Shown: positions 1 through 9,574 of the stretch, one piece after another
Layout of the letters: each line of letters begins with the position of its first letter
Position numbering within the stretch: the first letter of the stretch is position 1
Source of the DNA: Pseudomonadota bacterium
GTDB lineage: Bacteria; Pseudomonadota; Gammaproteobacteria; Ga0077536
Direction of reading: 5' to 3'
Length of the DNA: 64,000 nucleotides
NCBI GenBank assembly: GCA_018668255.1
Contig: JABISZ010000038.1
Coordinates: 117,063 to 181,062 of the forward strand
Notes under the pieces: model-generated
Databases searched by the model: none
Seen by the model: only the letters and a program-made list of their open reading frames with translations
What the model was told of the DNA's origin: nothing
Position numbers and translations under genes: made by a program

Positions 1-228
1 AGGAATTACAAACATAAAATGAGGACGTCCTATAGCGATATCCCATCGCATTGTGAAGATTGCCCGTAGCCATTTCGTATCGAAGGATTTTATTGCGTTT
101 ACGAGTTCGAGGTAGATTCCTAAGATAAGCGCCATAGTTGCACCGGATACCCCTGGAACAACATCAGCAGTACCCATTACTGCGCCTTGGTAGATTCGAG
201 TGAGGAATGTCTTAGCTTTCTTGCCCAT
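1..228 (-). CDS. DUF368 family undecaprenyl-phosphate translocase (PopT-like), N-terminal part
   Basis: The reverse-strand frame starts with ATG at 226-228 and stays open to the window edge, so the gene is cut off at its C-terminus. The visible protein has a short basic N-terminus (MGKKAKTFLTRIY) followed by the family signature GAVMGTADVVPGVSGATMA and a hydrophobic stretch LILGIYLELV. This signature is characteristic of DUF368 membrane proteins, some of which recycle undecaprenyl phosphate across the inner membrane during envelope synthesis. The start overlaps the last 17 bases of hemE, so the two are probably co-transcribed. The family call rests on 76 residues only. Confidence 0.82.
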   Translation of the reverse strand, partial: MGKKAKTFLTRIYQGAVMGTADVVPGVSGATMALILGIYLELVNAIKSFDTKWLRAIFTMRWDIAIGRPHFMFVIP

Positions 229-1261
229 GAAATTTCTGGCTATATGAATGGACTGTTGACACAAGCGCCTCTACATTTTCAGGAGGAACTTCTGGAGTAA
301 TCCCATGCCCTAGATTGAAAATATGCCCCGAACCAAGGCCAAACTTGTCAAGTATCTTTTTGGCTTCTTCAGCAACTATTTGAGGAGTAGTGAGCATAAT
401 TGCCGGATCGAGGTTTCCTTGCAATGCCACTTTGCCGCCAATAAGCTTTTTAGCAATAGAGATGTCTGTTGTCCAGTCGAGTCCTACTGCTGTGCATTGA
501 GTGTCTCCTATGGACTCTAACCATAGCCCCCCTCCTTTTGTAAAGAGGATTGTAGGGATTTTATATTTAGTGAGTTTTTGAACAATAGTTCGCATATAGT
601 GAAGAGAGAATATTTCATAGGCATCAGTCGATAGTATCCCTCCCCAGCTATCAAATATCATGATCGCATCAGCGCCAGCTGAAATTTGCGCTTCTAAATA
701 AAGTGTCACTGATTCAGTGAGTTTGCCAAGAAGCATGTGTATAGCTTCTTGATTACCGTATGCAAGTTTTTTTATTTTTGCGAAGTCCCGACTTCCTGCA
801 CCTTCCACCATATAAGCTGCGAGAGTCCAGGGGCTTCCTGCAAAACCAATCAATGGTACCTTGTCGTTTAGAGCTTTCTTAGAAAGCCTTATGGCCTCCA
901 TTACGTAGCCAAGATCTTTCTCGGGGTCTGGGATGGGTAAAGCTTTTATTTCGTTAAAGCTTTTTATCGGCCGCGAAAAAACAGGGCCAATTTTTTCTTG
1001 GAGGCTAAGACCTAGCCCCATTGAGTCTGGGATAGTTAGAATATCCGAAAAAATTATTGCTGCATCAAGGTCGAATCTTTGCAGCGGTTGCATCGTCACT
1101 TCACAGCAAAGTTCGGGATTCTTACACAAGGCAAGAAAGTCCCCTGCTTTTTCTCGGGTGGCTCTATATTCTGGAAGATAGCGACCAGCTTGCCGCATGA
1201 TCCATATAGGCGTCTTATCCACGGGTTGTCGATTTAAGGCGCGTAGAAATCTATCTTTCAT
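212..1261 (-). CDS. hemE: Uroporphyrinogen decarboxylase
   Basis: HemE removes the four acetate carboxyls of uroporphyrinogen III to give coproporphyrinogen III in cytosolic heme synthesis. At 349 residues it matches the usual family length. The N-terminal signature RQAGRYLPEYR (residues 23-33) and the catalytic aspartate in FSDIL (Asp73) are both present, as is the C-terminal NLGHGITPEVP motif. It lies 32 bases after gltD on the same strand and its end overlaps the next gene, so it probably belongs to the gltB-gltD-hemE transcript, an arrangement known in pseudomonads. Nothing appears damaged. Confidence 0.97.
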   Translation of the reverse strand: MKDRFLRALNRQPVDKTPIWIMRQAGRYLPEYRATREKAGDFLALCKNPELCCEVTMQPLQRFDLDAAIIFSDILTIPDSMGLGLSLQEKIGPVFSRPIKSFNEIKALPIPDPEKDLGYVMEAIRLSKKALNDKVPLIGFAGSPWTLAAYMVEGAGSRDFAKIKKLAYGNQEAIHMLLGKLTESVTLYLEAQISAGADAIMIFDSWGGILSTDAYEIFSLHYMRTIVQKLTKYKIPTILFTKGGGLWLESIGDTQCTAVGLDWTTDISIAKKLIGGKVALQGNLDPAIMLTTPQIVAEEAKKILDKFGLGSGHIFNLGHGITPEVPPENVEALVSTVHSYSQKFHGQES

Positions 1262-1293
1262 AACGACTGAGATCTTGAGTTCATGATCGCCTT

Positions 1294-2733
1294 TTAAACA
1301 GGAGCAGGAAGAGTTGAGGAGCCCATGAGAAACTCGTCTATAGATTTGGCTGCAGAGCGGCCTTCAGCGATAGCCCAAACGATTAGAGACTGCCCATGTT
1401 GCATATCACCGGCGACGAACACATTGTCTAGATTAGTTTTCCAGTTATTATCGCGCTCTACATTCCCTTGTGTGTTCAGCTGGACACCCAATGCCTCGAC
1501 GACTCCATCTTTTTCTGGCCCAGTGAAACCCATTGCGAGTAATGCAAGATCGCAAGGTATTGTTGTGGCAGTTCCATCTACTTCTTCAAAACCGCCACCA
1601 TCGGACTGTTTCTGGCGCATCTCTACAAGTTCAATTTGACAGACTCTTCCCTGTTCATTCCCGATGAAACGTTTGGTAGAAATCGCGTAAAGCCTTTCTC
1701 CGCCTTCTTCATGCGCAGATGCTATACGGTAGATTTTTGGCCATTCAGGCCAAGGATTTTCGGCGGCGCGTACATTTGGAGGTTGTGGCATGATTTCTAA
1801 ACTCGTTACTGAGGCGGCTCCTTGTCTATGGGCCGTCCCAATACAATCTGCACCAGTATCTCCGCCACCAATAATGACTACGTGTTTACCTGCAGCACTT
1901 ATAGACGGCTCTTGAATACTTTTATCTTCACAGATTCGGTTTTGTAGCGGTAAGTATTCCATCGCAAAATGTATTCCGGAAAGATTTCGGCCAACAACTG
2001 ATAAGTCCCGTGAAGTTGTAGAACCTCCCGCGAGTAAGACAGCATCAAAATTTTCTTTCAACTCCTTGGCATCTACATTCGCTCCAACGTCAGCATTGGT
2101 GCGGAAGGTAATGCCTTCTGCTATCATTTGCTCAAGTCGTCTATCGATGATAGCTTTTTCCATTTTGAATTCTGGGATGCCATATCTCAGCAATCCTCCG
2201 ATCCTGTCATCTCGTTCAAAGACAGTCACGTCGTGACCGACCCTACAAAGCTGTTGTGCTGCCGCAAGCCCCGAGGGACCGGATCCTATGATTGCTACAT
2301 TCTTATCAGTTTTAATAGCTGAAGGTTCAGGCACGATCCAGTTTTCACTAAAAGCTCGATCGATAATACTAAGTTCTACTCCTTTTATCGTTACTGCGTC
2401 ATCGTTGATTCCCAGAACACATGCGCCCTCGCATGGCGCTGGACACAATGTGCCTGTAAATTCTGGGAAATTATTAGTTTTGTGAAGCCTTTGGATAGCA
2501 TCTTTCCATCTATTTTGGTACACAAGATCATTCCATTCTGGAATCAAATTACCCAATGGACAGCCTTGATGACAAAAAGGGATCCCGCAGTCCATGCATC
2601 GGCTAGCTTGCTTCGTGAGTGTTTTGGGGTCATAAGGCGTGATGACTTGCTTGTAATCGCGCAAGCGTTCGTCTACCGGACGGTATTTTATAGTTTGTCG
2701 GTCATGTTCTAGAAAACCCGTCGCCTTAGCCAT
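1294..2733 (-). CDS. gltD: Glutamate synthase (NADPH) small subunit
   Basis: This is the beta subunit of glutamate synthase, which passes electrons from NADPH through FAD and iron-sulfur clusters to the large subunit. The 479-residue protein has N-terminal cysteine clusters (CMDCGIPFCHQGC near residue 47 and CPAPCEGAC near 98), an FAD-binding GSGPSGLAAA motif and a second Rossmann motif GGGDTGADC. Its ATG lies inside the last eight bases of gltB, indicating translational coupling with its partner subunit. The C-terminus contains the usual FAD-domain motif VFVAGDMQHGQSL. Confidence 0.97.
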   Translation of the reverse strand: MAKATGFLEHDRQTIKYRPVDERLRDYKQVITPYDPKTLTKQASRCMDCGIPFCHQGCPLGNLIPEWNDLVYQNRWKDAIQRLHKTNNFPEFTGTLCPAPCEGACVLGINDDAVTIKGVELSIIDRAFSENWIVPEPSAIKTDKNVAIIGSGPSGLAAAQQLCRVGHDVTVFERDDRIGGLLRYGIPEFKMEKAIIDRRLEQMIAEGITFRTNADVGANVDAKELKENFDAVLLAGGSTTSRDLSVVGRNLSGIHFAMEYLPLQNRICEDKSIQEPSISAAGKHVVIIGGGDTGADCIGTAHRQGAASVTSLEIMPQPPNVRAAENPWPEWPKIYRIASAHEEGGERLYAISTKRFIGNEQGRVCQIELVEMRQKQSDGGGFEEVDGTATTIPCDLALLAMGFTGPEKDGVVEALGVQLNTQGNVERDNNWKTNLDNVFVAGDMQHGQSLIVWAIAEGRSAAKSIDEFLMGSSTLPAPV

Positions 2734-5700
2734 TCATAGCCTCCATCATAGCGTCCTCTTCTGTCATACCTTTACTTTGAGCTGTCTTGATGACATCAAG
2801 GACTCTTTTGTAGTCTTTAGGCATTACTTTGACAAATTTATTTTTGTTTTCTACCCAGCGCGAGAGGATTTCCTGAGCTAAAGTGCTTGCAGTCATTTGG
2901 TGATGGTTAGAAATTAGTGTTTTCAAGACTTGCTCGTCATTCTTACTCACCTTTTCTAGAAGCACCATCTCCTGATTACACTGTGAGGAGAATACACCTC
3001 TCGGGTCAAAAATATATGCAGTTCCACCCGACATTCCAGCTGCGAAATTTCGTCCTGTGCAGCCAAGAATAACGACCGTTCCCCCAGTCATATATTCACA
3101 GCCATGGTCGCCTATTCCTTCAATTACTGCTTTGGCGCCACTATTCCGGACAGCAAAGCGTTCGCCTCCAATGCCATTAAAATATGCTTCCCCTCCAGTT
3201 GCCCCGTATAGAGCGACGTTGCCAATAAGGATGTTTTCTTCTGCGGCAAAGGATCTAATACGAGGAGGGTATACGACTATTTTTCCTCCAGATAAGCCTT
3301 TGCCTATATAGTCGTTGCTGTCGCCCTCTAAGGTCATCGAAACACCTGCAGGGAGGAATGCTCCAAAGCTTTGCCCTGCAGACCCATTGAAATGCAGTCT
3401 GATCGTTTCATTCGGTAACCCTGCACTGCCGTATTTTTTTGTTATTTCGTATCCTAGGAGAGTTCCCACTGTTCGATTGATATTTCTTATTGCAAACGAT
3501 GCATTCACCGACTTCCCGGACTCAATGGCATCGGTGCAAGCAGGAATTATTTGAGTTCGGTCTAATGATTTGTCGAGCTTATGGTCTTGCGTGGTTACTT
3601 GTCTTAAAGCACCTTTATATTCTGCAGGTCTGTAGAGGATAGCTGACAGATCTAGATCTTTTGCTTTCCAGTGGTCAGATGCTTCTATCGTATCGAGAAG
3701 ATCTGACCTTCCGATTAGATCATCTAACTGAGAAATCCCTACGCTTGCCATATATTCTCGCATTTCATTCGCGATATAGCGGAAAAAATTCTCCACAAAC
3801 TCTGGTTTTCCATTGAACTTCTTTCGGAGTTCGGGGTTTTGGGTGGCGATTCCCACCGGGCAAGTGTTTAAGTGGCATACTCTCATCATTATACATCCCA
3901 TCACAACAAGAGGAGCCGTTGCGAACCCGAATTCTTCGGCTCCAAGCATAGCGGCTACGATACAATCCCATCCTGTCTTGAGTTGACCATCTACCTGCAC
4001 AACGATTCTATCTCTTAAGCCATTATTCAGGAGTGTTTGCTGCGTTTCTGCCAGTCCAAGTTCCCAAGGCACGCCTGTATGTTTTAACGAAGTGACTGGT
4101 GAGGCACCAGTTCCTCCGTCATAGCCTGAAATGAGAACCACATCTGCGAATGCCTTAGCTACACCTGCTGCTACCGTACCGACTCCTGCTTCTGCTACGA
4201 GTTTCACATGCACACGAGCTCTAGGGTTGGCATTTTTGAGATCGTGAATTAGCTGCGCTAGATCTTCAATAGAATAGATATCATGGTGAGGCGGCGGCGA
4301 TATCAGCCCAACTCCCGGAGTGGAACGGCGAACTTTGGCGATCCACGGATATACTTTATGTCCAGGAAGTTGCCCTCCTTCGCCAGGTTTCGCACCCTGC
4401 GCCATTTTGATTTGCAGGTCATCAGCATTTACTAGGTAGTCGCTAGTAACGCCGAATCGACCAGATGCGATTTGTTTAATAGCACTTCTTTTTGAATCTT
4501 TGCCTTTTTCAACAATAAATCTTTCAGGGTCTTCGCCACCTTCCCCAGTATTAGAGCGTCCGCCGATTCTGTTGAGTCCGATAGCTAAGGTTTCATGCGC
4601 TTCCTGGCTAATAGAGCCAAGGGACATCGCTCCAGAATTGAAGCGTTTCATTATCTTTTCTACTGATTCTACGGTTTCGATTGGAATAGGTGTGCAATGT
4701 TTTAGCTTGAGTAAACCTCTTATCGTTGCGCGTGACCTGCTTTGGTTATCAATCGCGGCGGTATACTCTTTGAAGATAGAATATTGTCCAGATTGAGTGG
4801 CATGCTGAAGCTTGAATACTGTTTCTGGGTTAAATAGATGGTGTTCTCCGTCACGACGCCATTGGTATTCGCCTCCGGACTCTAAGGTAAGGTCTCCGGA
4901 TTTCCTTTGTGGCCAAGCCTTGCCATGGCGGATATTTACTTCTTTGTTAATTACTTCAAGTCCCACCCCACTAATTTTGCTAGATGTTCCTGTAAAATAC
5001 TCCTTTACAAAGTTGCTGCCTAACCCCACGGCCTCAAATATCTGAGCACCCCGATAGGATTGCACAGTAGAAATTCCCATTTTGGACATGATCTTGGTCA
5101 TTCCGGTATTAATTGCACGGATATAATTCTTTGTTAAGAGAGTTTGATTTAAGCGGTTACCTTGGTCGCTCAAAACCGCGCGAGCGAGCAGGCTAGCGAT
5201 TGTATCGATAGCCACATATGGATTAATAGCATCAGCGCCGTATCCAACCAGAGTTGCAAAGTGATGGACTTCGCGAGCATCTCCTGATTCAACAATCAGA
5301 CCTATCCGTGATCGATTCCCATTTTTAACTAGGTGGTGATGCAACGACGATACTGCCAACAAACATGGGATCCCAGCTCTTTCACGATTTGTTTCTCTGT
5401 CTGAAAGGATAATAAAGTCAAATCCATCGTCTATAGCTTGATCCGCTTCTAGGAAAATTTCTGTCAGTACAGCTTCAATCGCGCTCTCATCCGAGCTCGA
5501 TGGGTAGGTTATATTTAAGGTTTTCGAGGAAAAGCCGTTAGAGTTTATTTGTTGTATTTGAGAGAACTCATTGTTGTTAAGGACAATCGAGTCCAAAAAG
5601 AGACGTCGACAATTCATGTCTTTGGTCTCCAACATATTCTTTTCTGGTCCTATGACTGTAGAAACCTGAGTAACCAATTTTTCCCTCATCCCATCTAATG

Positions 5701-7315
5701 GGGGGTTCGTAACCTGCGCAAATTTTTGTTTAAAGTAGTCGTAGAGTAGTCTCGGCTTATCTGACAGCACGGCTAAAGGAGTGTCGGTTCCCATAGAACC
5801 GATAGCTTCATTTCCGCTTTCTACCATCGGTTGGATAAGAAGTTTTATCTCTTCTTCCGTATAACCAAAGGCGATTTGTTTCTCGAACAGTTCTTCCTCG
5901 TTTAGCGCAGGGGCAGAACTCACTTTAGGAAGATCCTCAAGACTAAGTTTGTTTGTTTTTAGCCAGTCACCATAGGGGTGCTCGTTGATATACGTTTCTT
6001 TTAACTCGGTATCTTCAACAATACGTCCGAGTTCGGTGTCGACCAGAAAGATCCTTCCTGGCTGCAAACGACCTTTGATTTTGACCTTTTCAGGGGGGAG
6101 CTCGAGCACTCCAACTTCTGAGGCCATGACCACTAAATCGTCCGTAGTCACATAATAACGTGAGGGCCTCAAGCCGTTTCTGTCTAGAATCGCGCCGATC
6201 GATCGTCCGTCCGTAAACGCTATTGATGCCGGTCCATCCCAAGGTTCCATAAGACAAGAATGATATTCGTAGAAGGCTTTGCGGGCGGGGTCCATTGTTT
6301 CATGCCCACTCCAAGCTTCAGGCACCATCATTAGAACTGCGAGAGGCAGTGGTCTTCCCGCCATATGCAGAAACTCCAATACCTGGTCGAAAGAGGCCGT
6401 ATCTGAATTACCTTCGAGGACTATTGGAAATAATTTTTCTAAGTCACTGCCTAACGCTTCGCTCTTGCATAAAGCTTGTCTTGCTTTCATCCAGTTACTA
6501 TTACCACTCACCGTGTTTATTTCTCCGTTGTGAGCGATAAACCTGAAGGGCTGTGCGAGCGTCCATGAAGGGAATGTATTTGTTGAAAATCTTTGGTGTA
6601 CTAGAGCTAGAGTTGATTCGACCCTTTCATCATGTAAATCGGGAAAAATAATTTCTAGTTGGTTCGCAAGTAGCATGCCTTTGTAAACAATTGTCATGGA
6701 AGACAGGCTTGGGATATAAAAAAGGCTTTTTTCTTTCAGCTTACTGGCCCATATCAGATGCTCTATCCGTTTACGAATAACGTAAAGCTTTCTTTCAAAT
6801 TCTGACCCAATTTTTGTGTCAGCACCTTTGCCCAAAAATATTTGACTGAAGTGCGGTTGCGCTTTTCTAGCACTAGGTCCTATCACTTCGGGCCCAAGAG
6901 GTATCTCTCTCCATCCTAAAACAAACTGTCCTTCCTCTTTGACGATTCGGGATAATTTACTTATGCAATCTTCTCTGTCGCTCAAATTATTCGGCAAGAA
7001 TATATTGCCAGCAGCGTACTCACCTGCGGTGGGTAAATCTATTCCAAGTTTCCCACACTCAGCCCTTAAAAACTTATCGGGAATTTGCAGCAGAATACCA
7101 GCCCCGTCGCCCGTATTCTCCTCGGCTCCAGTGGCGCCGCGATGCCACAGGTTTTTTAAAATTGAAAGTCCTTGGGTAATGATGGTGTGGGATTTTCTCC
7201 CCTTAAGATCCGCAACAAACCCTAGTCCACATGAATCGTGCTCATAACTTTCGTCATACAAGCCACCCTCTGGTCTACCAATATGAGGGAATTTTACTTC
7301 GGTAACGTCATCCAT
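2726..7315 (-). CDS. gltB: Glutamate synthase (NADPH) large subunit
   Basis: The large subunit hydrolyses glutamine and transfers the ammonia to 2-oxoglutarate to make glutamate. At 1529 residues it is full length. Cys29, in HDSCGLGF, is the expected N-terminal nucleophile of the glutaminase domain and implies removal of a 28-residue propeptide. The FMN-binding synthase domain contains the [3Fe-4S] cysteines in CIMMRVCHLNTCPVG, and the C-terminus has the glycine-rich GXGXG beta-helix domain. It begins the gltB-gltD-hemE run. The 406 bases upstream must hold its promoter, but no single strong promoter stands out. Confidence 0.97.
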   Translation of the reverse strand: MDDVTEVKFPHIGRPEGGLYDESYEHDSCGLGFVADLKGRKSHTIITQGLSILKNLWHRGATGAEENTGDGAGILLQIPDKFLRAECGKLGIDLPTAGEYAAGNIFLPNNLSDREDCISKLSRIVKEEGQFVLGWREIPLGPEVIGPSARKAQPHFSQIFLGKGADTKIGSEFERKLYVIRKRIEHLIWASKLKEKSLFYIPSLSSMTIVYKGMLLANQLEIIFPDLHDERVESTLALVHQRFSTNTFPSWTLAQPFRFIAHNGEINTVSGNSNWMKARQALCKSEALGSDLEKLFPIVLEGNSDTASFDQVLEFLHMAGRPLPLAVLMMVPEAWSGHETMDPARKAFYEYHSCLMEPWDGPASIAFTDGRSIGAILDRNGLRPSRYYVTTDDLVVMASEVGVLELPPEKVKIKGRLQPGRIFLVDTELGRIVEDTELKETYINEHPYGDWLKTNKLSLEDLPKVSSAPALNEEELFEKQIAFGYTEEEIKLLIQPMVESGNEAIGSMGTDTPLAVLSDKPRLLYDYFKQKFAQVTNPPLDGMREKLVTQVSTVIGPEKNMLETKDMNCRRLFLDSIVLNNNEFSQIQQINSNGFSSKTLNITYPSSSDESAIEAVLTEIFLEADQAIDDGFDFIILSDRETNRERAGIPCLLAVSSLHHHLVKNGNRSRIGLIVESGDAREVHHFATLVGYGADAINPYVAIDTIASLLARAVLSDQGNRLNQTLLTKNYIRAINTGMTKIMSKMGISTVQSYRGAQIFEAVGLGSNFVKEYFTGTSSKISGVGLEVINKEVNIRHGKAWPQRKSGDLTLESGGEYQWRRDGEHHLFNPETVFKLQHATQSGQYSIFKEYTAAIDNQSRSRATIRGLLKLKHCTPIPIETVESVEKIMKRFNSGAMSLGSISQEAHETLAIGLNRIGGRSNTGEGGEDPERFIVEKGKDSKRSAIKQIASGRFGVTSDYLVNADDLQIKMAQGAKPGEGGQLPGHKVYPWIAKVRRSTPGVGLISPPPHHDIYSIEDLAQLIHDLKNANPRARVHVKLVAEAGVGTVAAGVAKAFADVVLISGYDGGTGASPVTSLKHTGVPWELGLAETQQTLLNNGLRDRIVVQVDGQLKTGWDCIVAAMLGAEEFGFATAPLVVMGCIMMRVCHLNTCPVGIATQNPELRKKFNGKPEFVENFFRYIANEMREYMASVGISQLDDLIGRSDLLDTIEASDHWKAKDLDLSAILYRPAEYKGALRQVTTQDHKLDKSLDRTQIIPACTDAIESGKSVNASFAIRNINRTVGTLLGYEITKKYGSAGLPNETIRLHFNGSAGQSFGAFLPAGVSMTLEGDSNDYIGKGLSGGKIVVYPPRIRSFAAEENILIGNVALYGATGGEAYFNGIGGERFAVRNSGAKAVIEGIGDHGCEYMTGGTVVILGCTGRNFAAGMSGGTAYIFDPRGVFSSQCNQEMVLLEKVSKNDEQVLKTLISNHHQMTASTLAQEILSRWVENKNKFVKVMPKDYKRVLDVIKTAQSKGMTEEDAMMEAMNG

Positions 7316-7721
7316 ACTCTAGCAGTCTCTCCACGTGTCCATGTCCTTCGTGATAGGACAGACTTTTTGCTGACTAACTTGTCAGCCGGTTATTGATTAG
7401 ATCTTAGGACGCGACTTTGCCGACCTATATAAAATTCGAACTTTACAAAAACGAGCGCATGCTTGGGAAGGCACTATGTCTCTCGCCTGTTATTTTATAA
7501 GATTTAGCATGTCGTGTCATCCCGATGGGGTAGGATTCCACGTTATTATAGAGCGAGCTCCTTAGTTCAAGGTATCTCAGCGATTATCACGCGTGGCGAG
7601 ACACGCATTTTAATTTTAGATTTTGAAAGACATTGAAGACTTATAGAAGAACTTGGAAGACATTGGCTGCATTTAAAGGAAAATAATTTTTAGGTGTAGC
7701 TTACCCGTCTAGCTCGAGAAA
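7316..7721. other. Intergenic region between aroB and gltB
   Basis: No convincing coding frame is visible on either strand. The region holds the gltB leader and the aroB 3' flank. A short hairpin GCGTG-GCGAGA-CACGC lies near 7594-7609, followed on the plus strand by a T-rich stretch. AAGACATTG occurs twice at 7627 and 7657, 30 bases apart, among other GAAGA-type repeats. In many gammaproteobacteria a damX-like SPOR gene sits beside aroB; none is present here. Confidence 0.5.
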
Positions 7722-8804
7722 TCAATATGCATGGTTTTCTACCGTCTCTAGCAGGATTTCTTTTAAATAGTCATTGGTGACGAAGGCGTCCCCAAAATTT
7801 TTCAGTAATACAAGACGAATACTACCATCTATATTTTTTTTGTCTTTGGACATAAGGGCTATGAACTGCTCAGGCGTTATTTGTTGTGGAGCCTCAGTAG
7901 GCAGAGAAAACTGGGTTAAGAGTAATTTGATTTCTTTTATCTGCCCTTTATGCAGAAAGCCAAGCTTCCAGGACATAAAAAGAGCCATCATAATTCCTGC
8001 TGCTACTGCTTCACCGTGCAACCATTTCCCATAACCCAACGCAGTTTCTATCGCATGACCGAAAGTATGGCCTAAATTGAGGGTGGCTCTTATTCCTCGT
8101 TCTTGTTCGTCAGCTGAAACAATCTTAGCTTTGTTTTCACAGGAACGTTGGATTAAATAATTCAACGTATCGCCGTTTTGCGCTAGGATATTGAGAACAT
8201 TTGCCCCAATCCAATCAAGAAAATCTGCGTCGTTGATCAAGCCATATTTAACGACCTCAGCCATGCCAGAGTTAAACTCACGATTTGGTAACGTCTTTAA
8301 TGTCGAGGTATCAATAAATACAGCTTGAGGTTGGTAAAAGGCACCGACCATATTTTTCCCAAGAGGGAGGTTAATTGCGGTTTTTCCACCAACGGATGAG
8401 TCAACTTGAGCGAGTAATGTTGTCGGCATCTGAACGTAGCTTATGCCCCTTTGGTAGCTCGCTGCAGCGAATCCTGCCAGGTCGCCTACAACCCCGCCAC
8501 CAAGAGCAATCAACGTGGCATTTCGATTGATATTGTTTTCGAGCATAAAACTGAGTAACCGCTCAAGTTCTACAAAGTTTTTCGATTCTTCACCTGGAGA
8601 AAGGATGAAAGTGTGACATTCATTTTTAGAAAAGTGTTGTTTGACTGCTTTTAAGTGGAAATTGGCCACATTGGAATCAGTAACTATGACTACCTGATTG
8701 CTATGGATAGCAGTTAAAATTAATTTCGAGTCAGTGAGAATCCCATCGCCAATATAGATAGGGTAGCTGCGACTTTCTAGAGAGACATTAATCTTGGTTA
8801 GCAT
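7722..8804 (-). CDS. aroB: 3-dehydroquinate synthase
   Basis: AroB converts DAHP to 3-dehydroquinate, the second step of the shikimate pathway, using NAD and a divalent metal. The 360-residue length is typical. Diagnostic motifs are the NAD-binding GGGVVGDLAGFAAA, the substrate segment PTTLLAQVDSSVGGKTAIN, and the metal-binding NLGHTFGHAIE and WLHGEAVAAG. Its start lies within the last 17 bases of aroK, so the two are translationally coupled. Confidence 0.97.
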   Translation of the reverse strand: MLTKINVSLESRSYPIYIGDGILTDSKLILTAIHSNQVVIVTDSNVANFHLKAVKQHFSKNECHTFILSPGEESKNFVELERLLSFMLENNINRNATLIALGGGVVGDLAGFAAASYQRGISYVQMPTTLLAQVDSSVGGKTAINLPLGKNMVGAFYQPQAVFIDTSTLKTLPNREFNSGMAEVVKYGLINDADFLDWIGANVLNILAQNGDTLNYLIQRSCENKAKIVSADEQERGIRATLNLGHTFGHAIETALGYGKWLHGEAVAAGIMMALFMSWKLGFLHKGQIKEIKLLLTQFSLPTEAPQQITPEQFIALMSKDKKNIDGSIRLVLLKNFGDAFVTNDYLKEILLETVENHAY

Positions 8805-9312
8805 GAATTTTTTTACTAATAGTTTGAATAATTTGATGAATGGTTAACGTATCAGTGGATATTACATGATTTGCTATCTCACGATACAAGGAATCCCTTG
8901 CGAGCACAATTTCTGAGAGCTTTTTACGCGGATCCTCAACCTGTAGTAACGGTCTTGATTTGTCAGTTTTCAATCTATCTAAAAGAGTGTCGAGCTGACT
9001 TGTCAGATAGAGCACAAGCCCTCTTTCAGATAAGGCGCTTCGATTTTTTTTGCTAAGAATACACCCGCCTCCAGTAGCTACAACGATTTTATCGCTCCAT
9101 GAGATTTCCTCGATAACGAGTTCTTCTCTCTTTCTAAAGCCACTTTCTCCTTCTATCTCAAATATCCTGTCGATTTTGACACCGGTCTTCTTCTCGATTA
9201 CTGCATCCGTATCAATGAATTCATAGCTCAGCAACTGGGATAGCCTATGTCCTATAGTTGTTTTCCCGACCCCCATAGGACCTATGATAAAAATTCTGTT
9301 TAAGACCGACAA
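8788..9312 (-). CDS. aroK: Shikimate kinase
   Basis: AroK phosphorylates shikimate with ATP. The 174-residue protein has the P-loop GPMGVGKTTIG (residues 11-21), the substrate-binding aspartate in FIDTD, the RKRE segment, the Walker-B-like VATGGGCILS and the lid arginine in KSRPLL. The start is TTG at 9310-9312: a strong AGGAGAG ribosome site lies seven bases upstream and there is no better ATG. It is divergent from priA across a 262-base spacer that must carry both promoters. Confidence 0.95.
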   Translation of the reverse strand: MSVLNRIFIIGPMGVGKTTIGHRLSQLLSYEFIDTDAVIEKKTGVKIDRIFEIEGESGFRKREELVIEEISWSDKIVVATGGGCILSKKNRSALSERGLVLYLTSQLDTLLDRLKTDKSRPLLQVEDPRKKLSEIVLARDSLYREIANHVISTDTLTIHQIIQTISKKIHANQD

Positions 9313-9574
9313 TCGAATTCTCTCCTCTACAGACTTGGTTTAAGTCATAATAGCAGTTTGCTATTGGTAAACATTAAGTCTACCTATGTATGAGATTTAT
9401 TACAGTTGTGTAAGAGTATGGCTTCTCTTTGCAAGCGACTTTAGTTCACCGATACTATTCGTGTTCGGCAGTTAAATACGATGATCTGAGTATGTGTTCT
9501 GGCGATAAATTTTGGAGAAAGATAATCGAATCTGGTGTATTAGTTTTCGCATATTTTGAGCATCTTCAAGAAGC

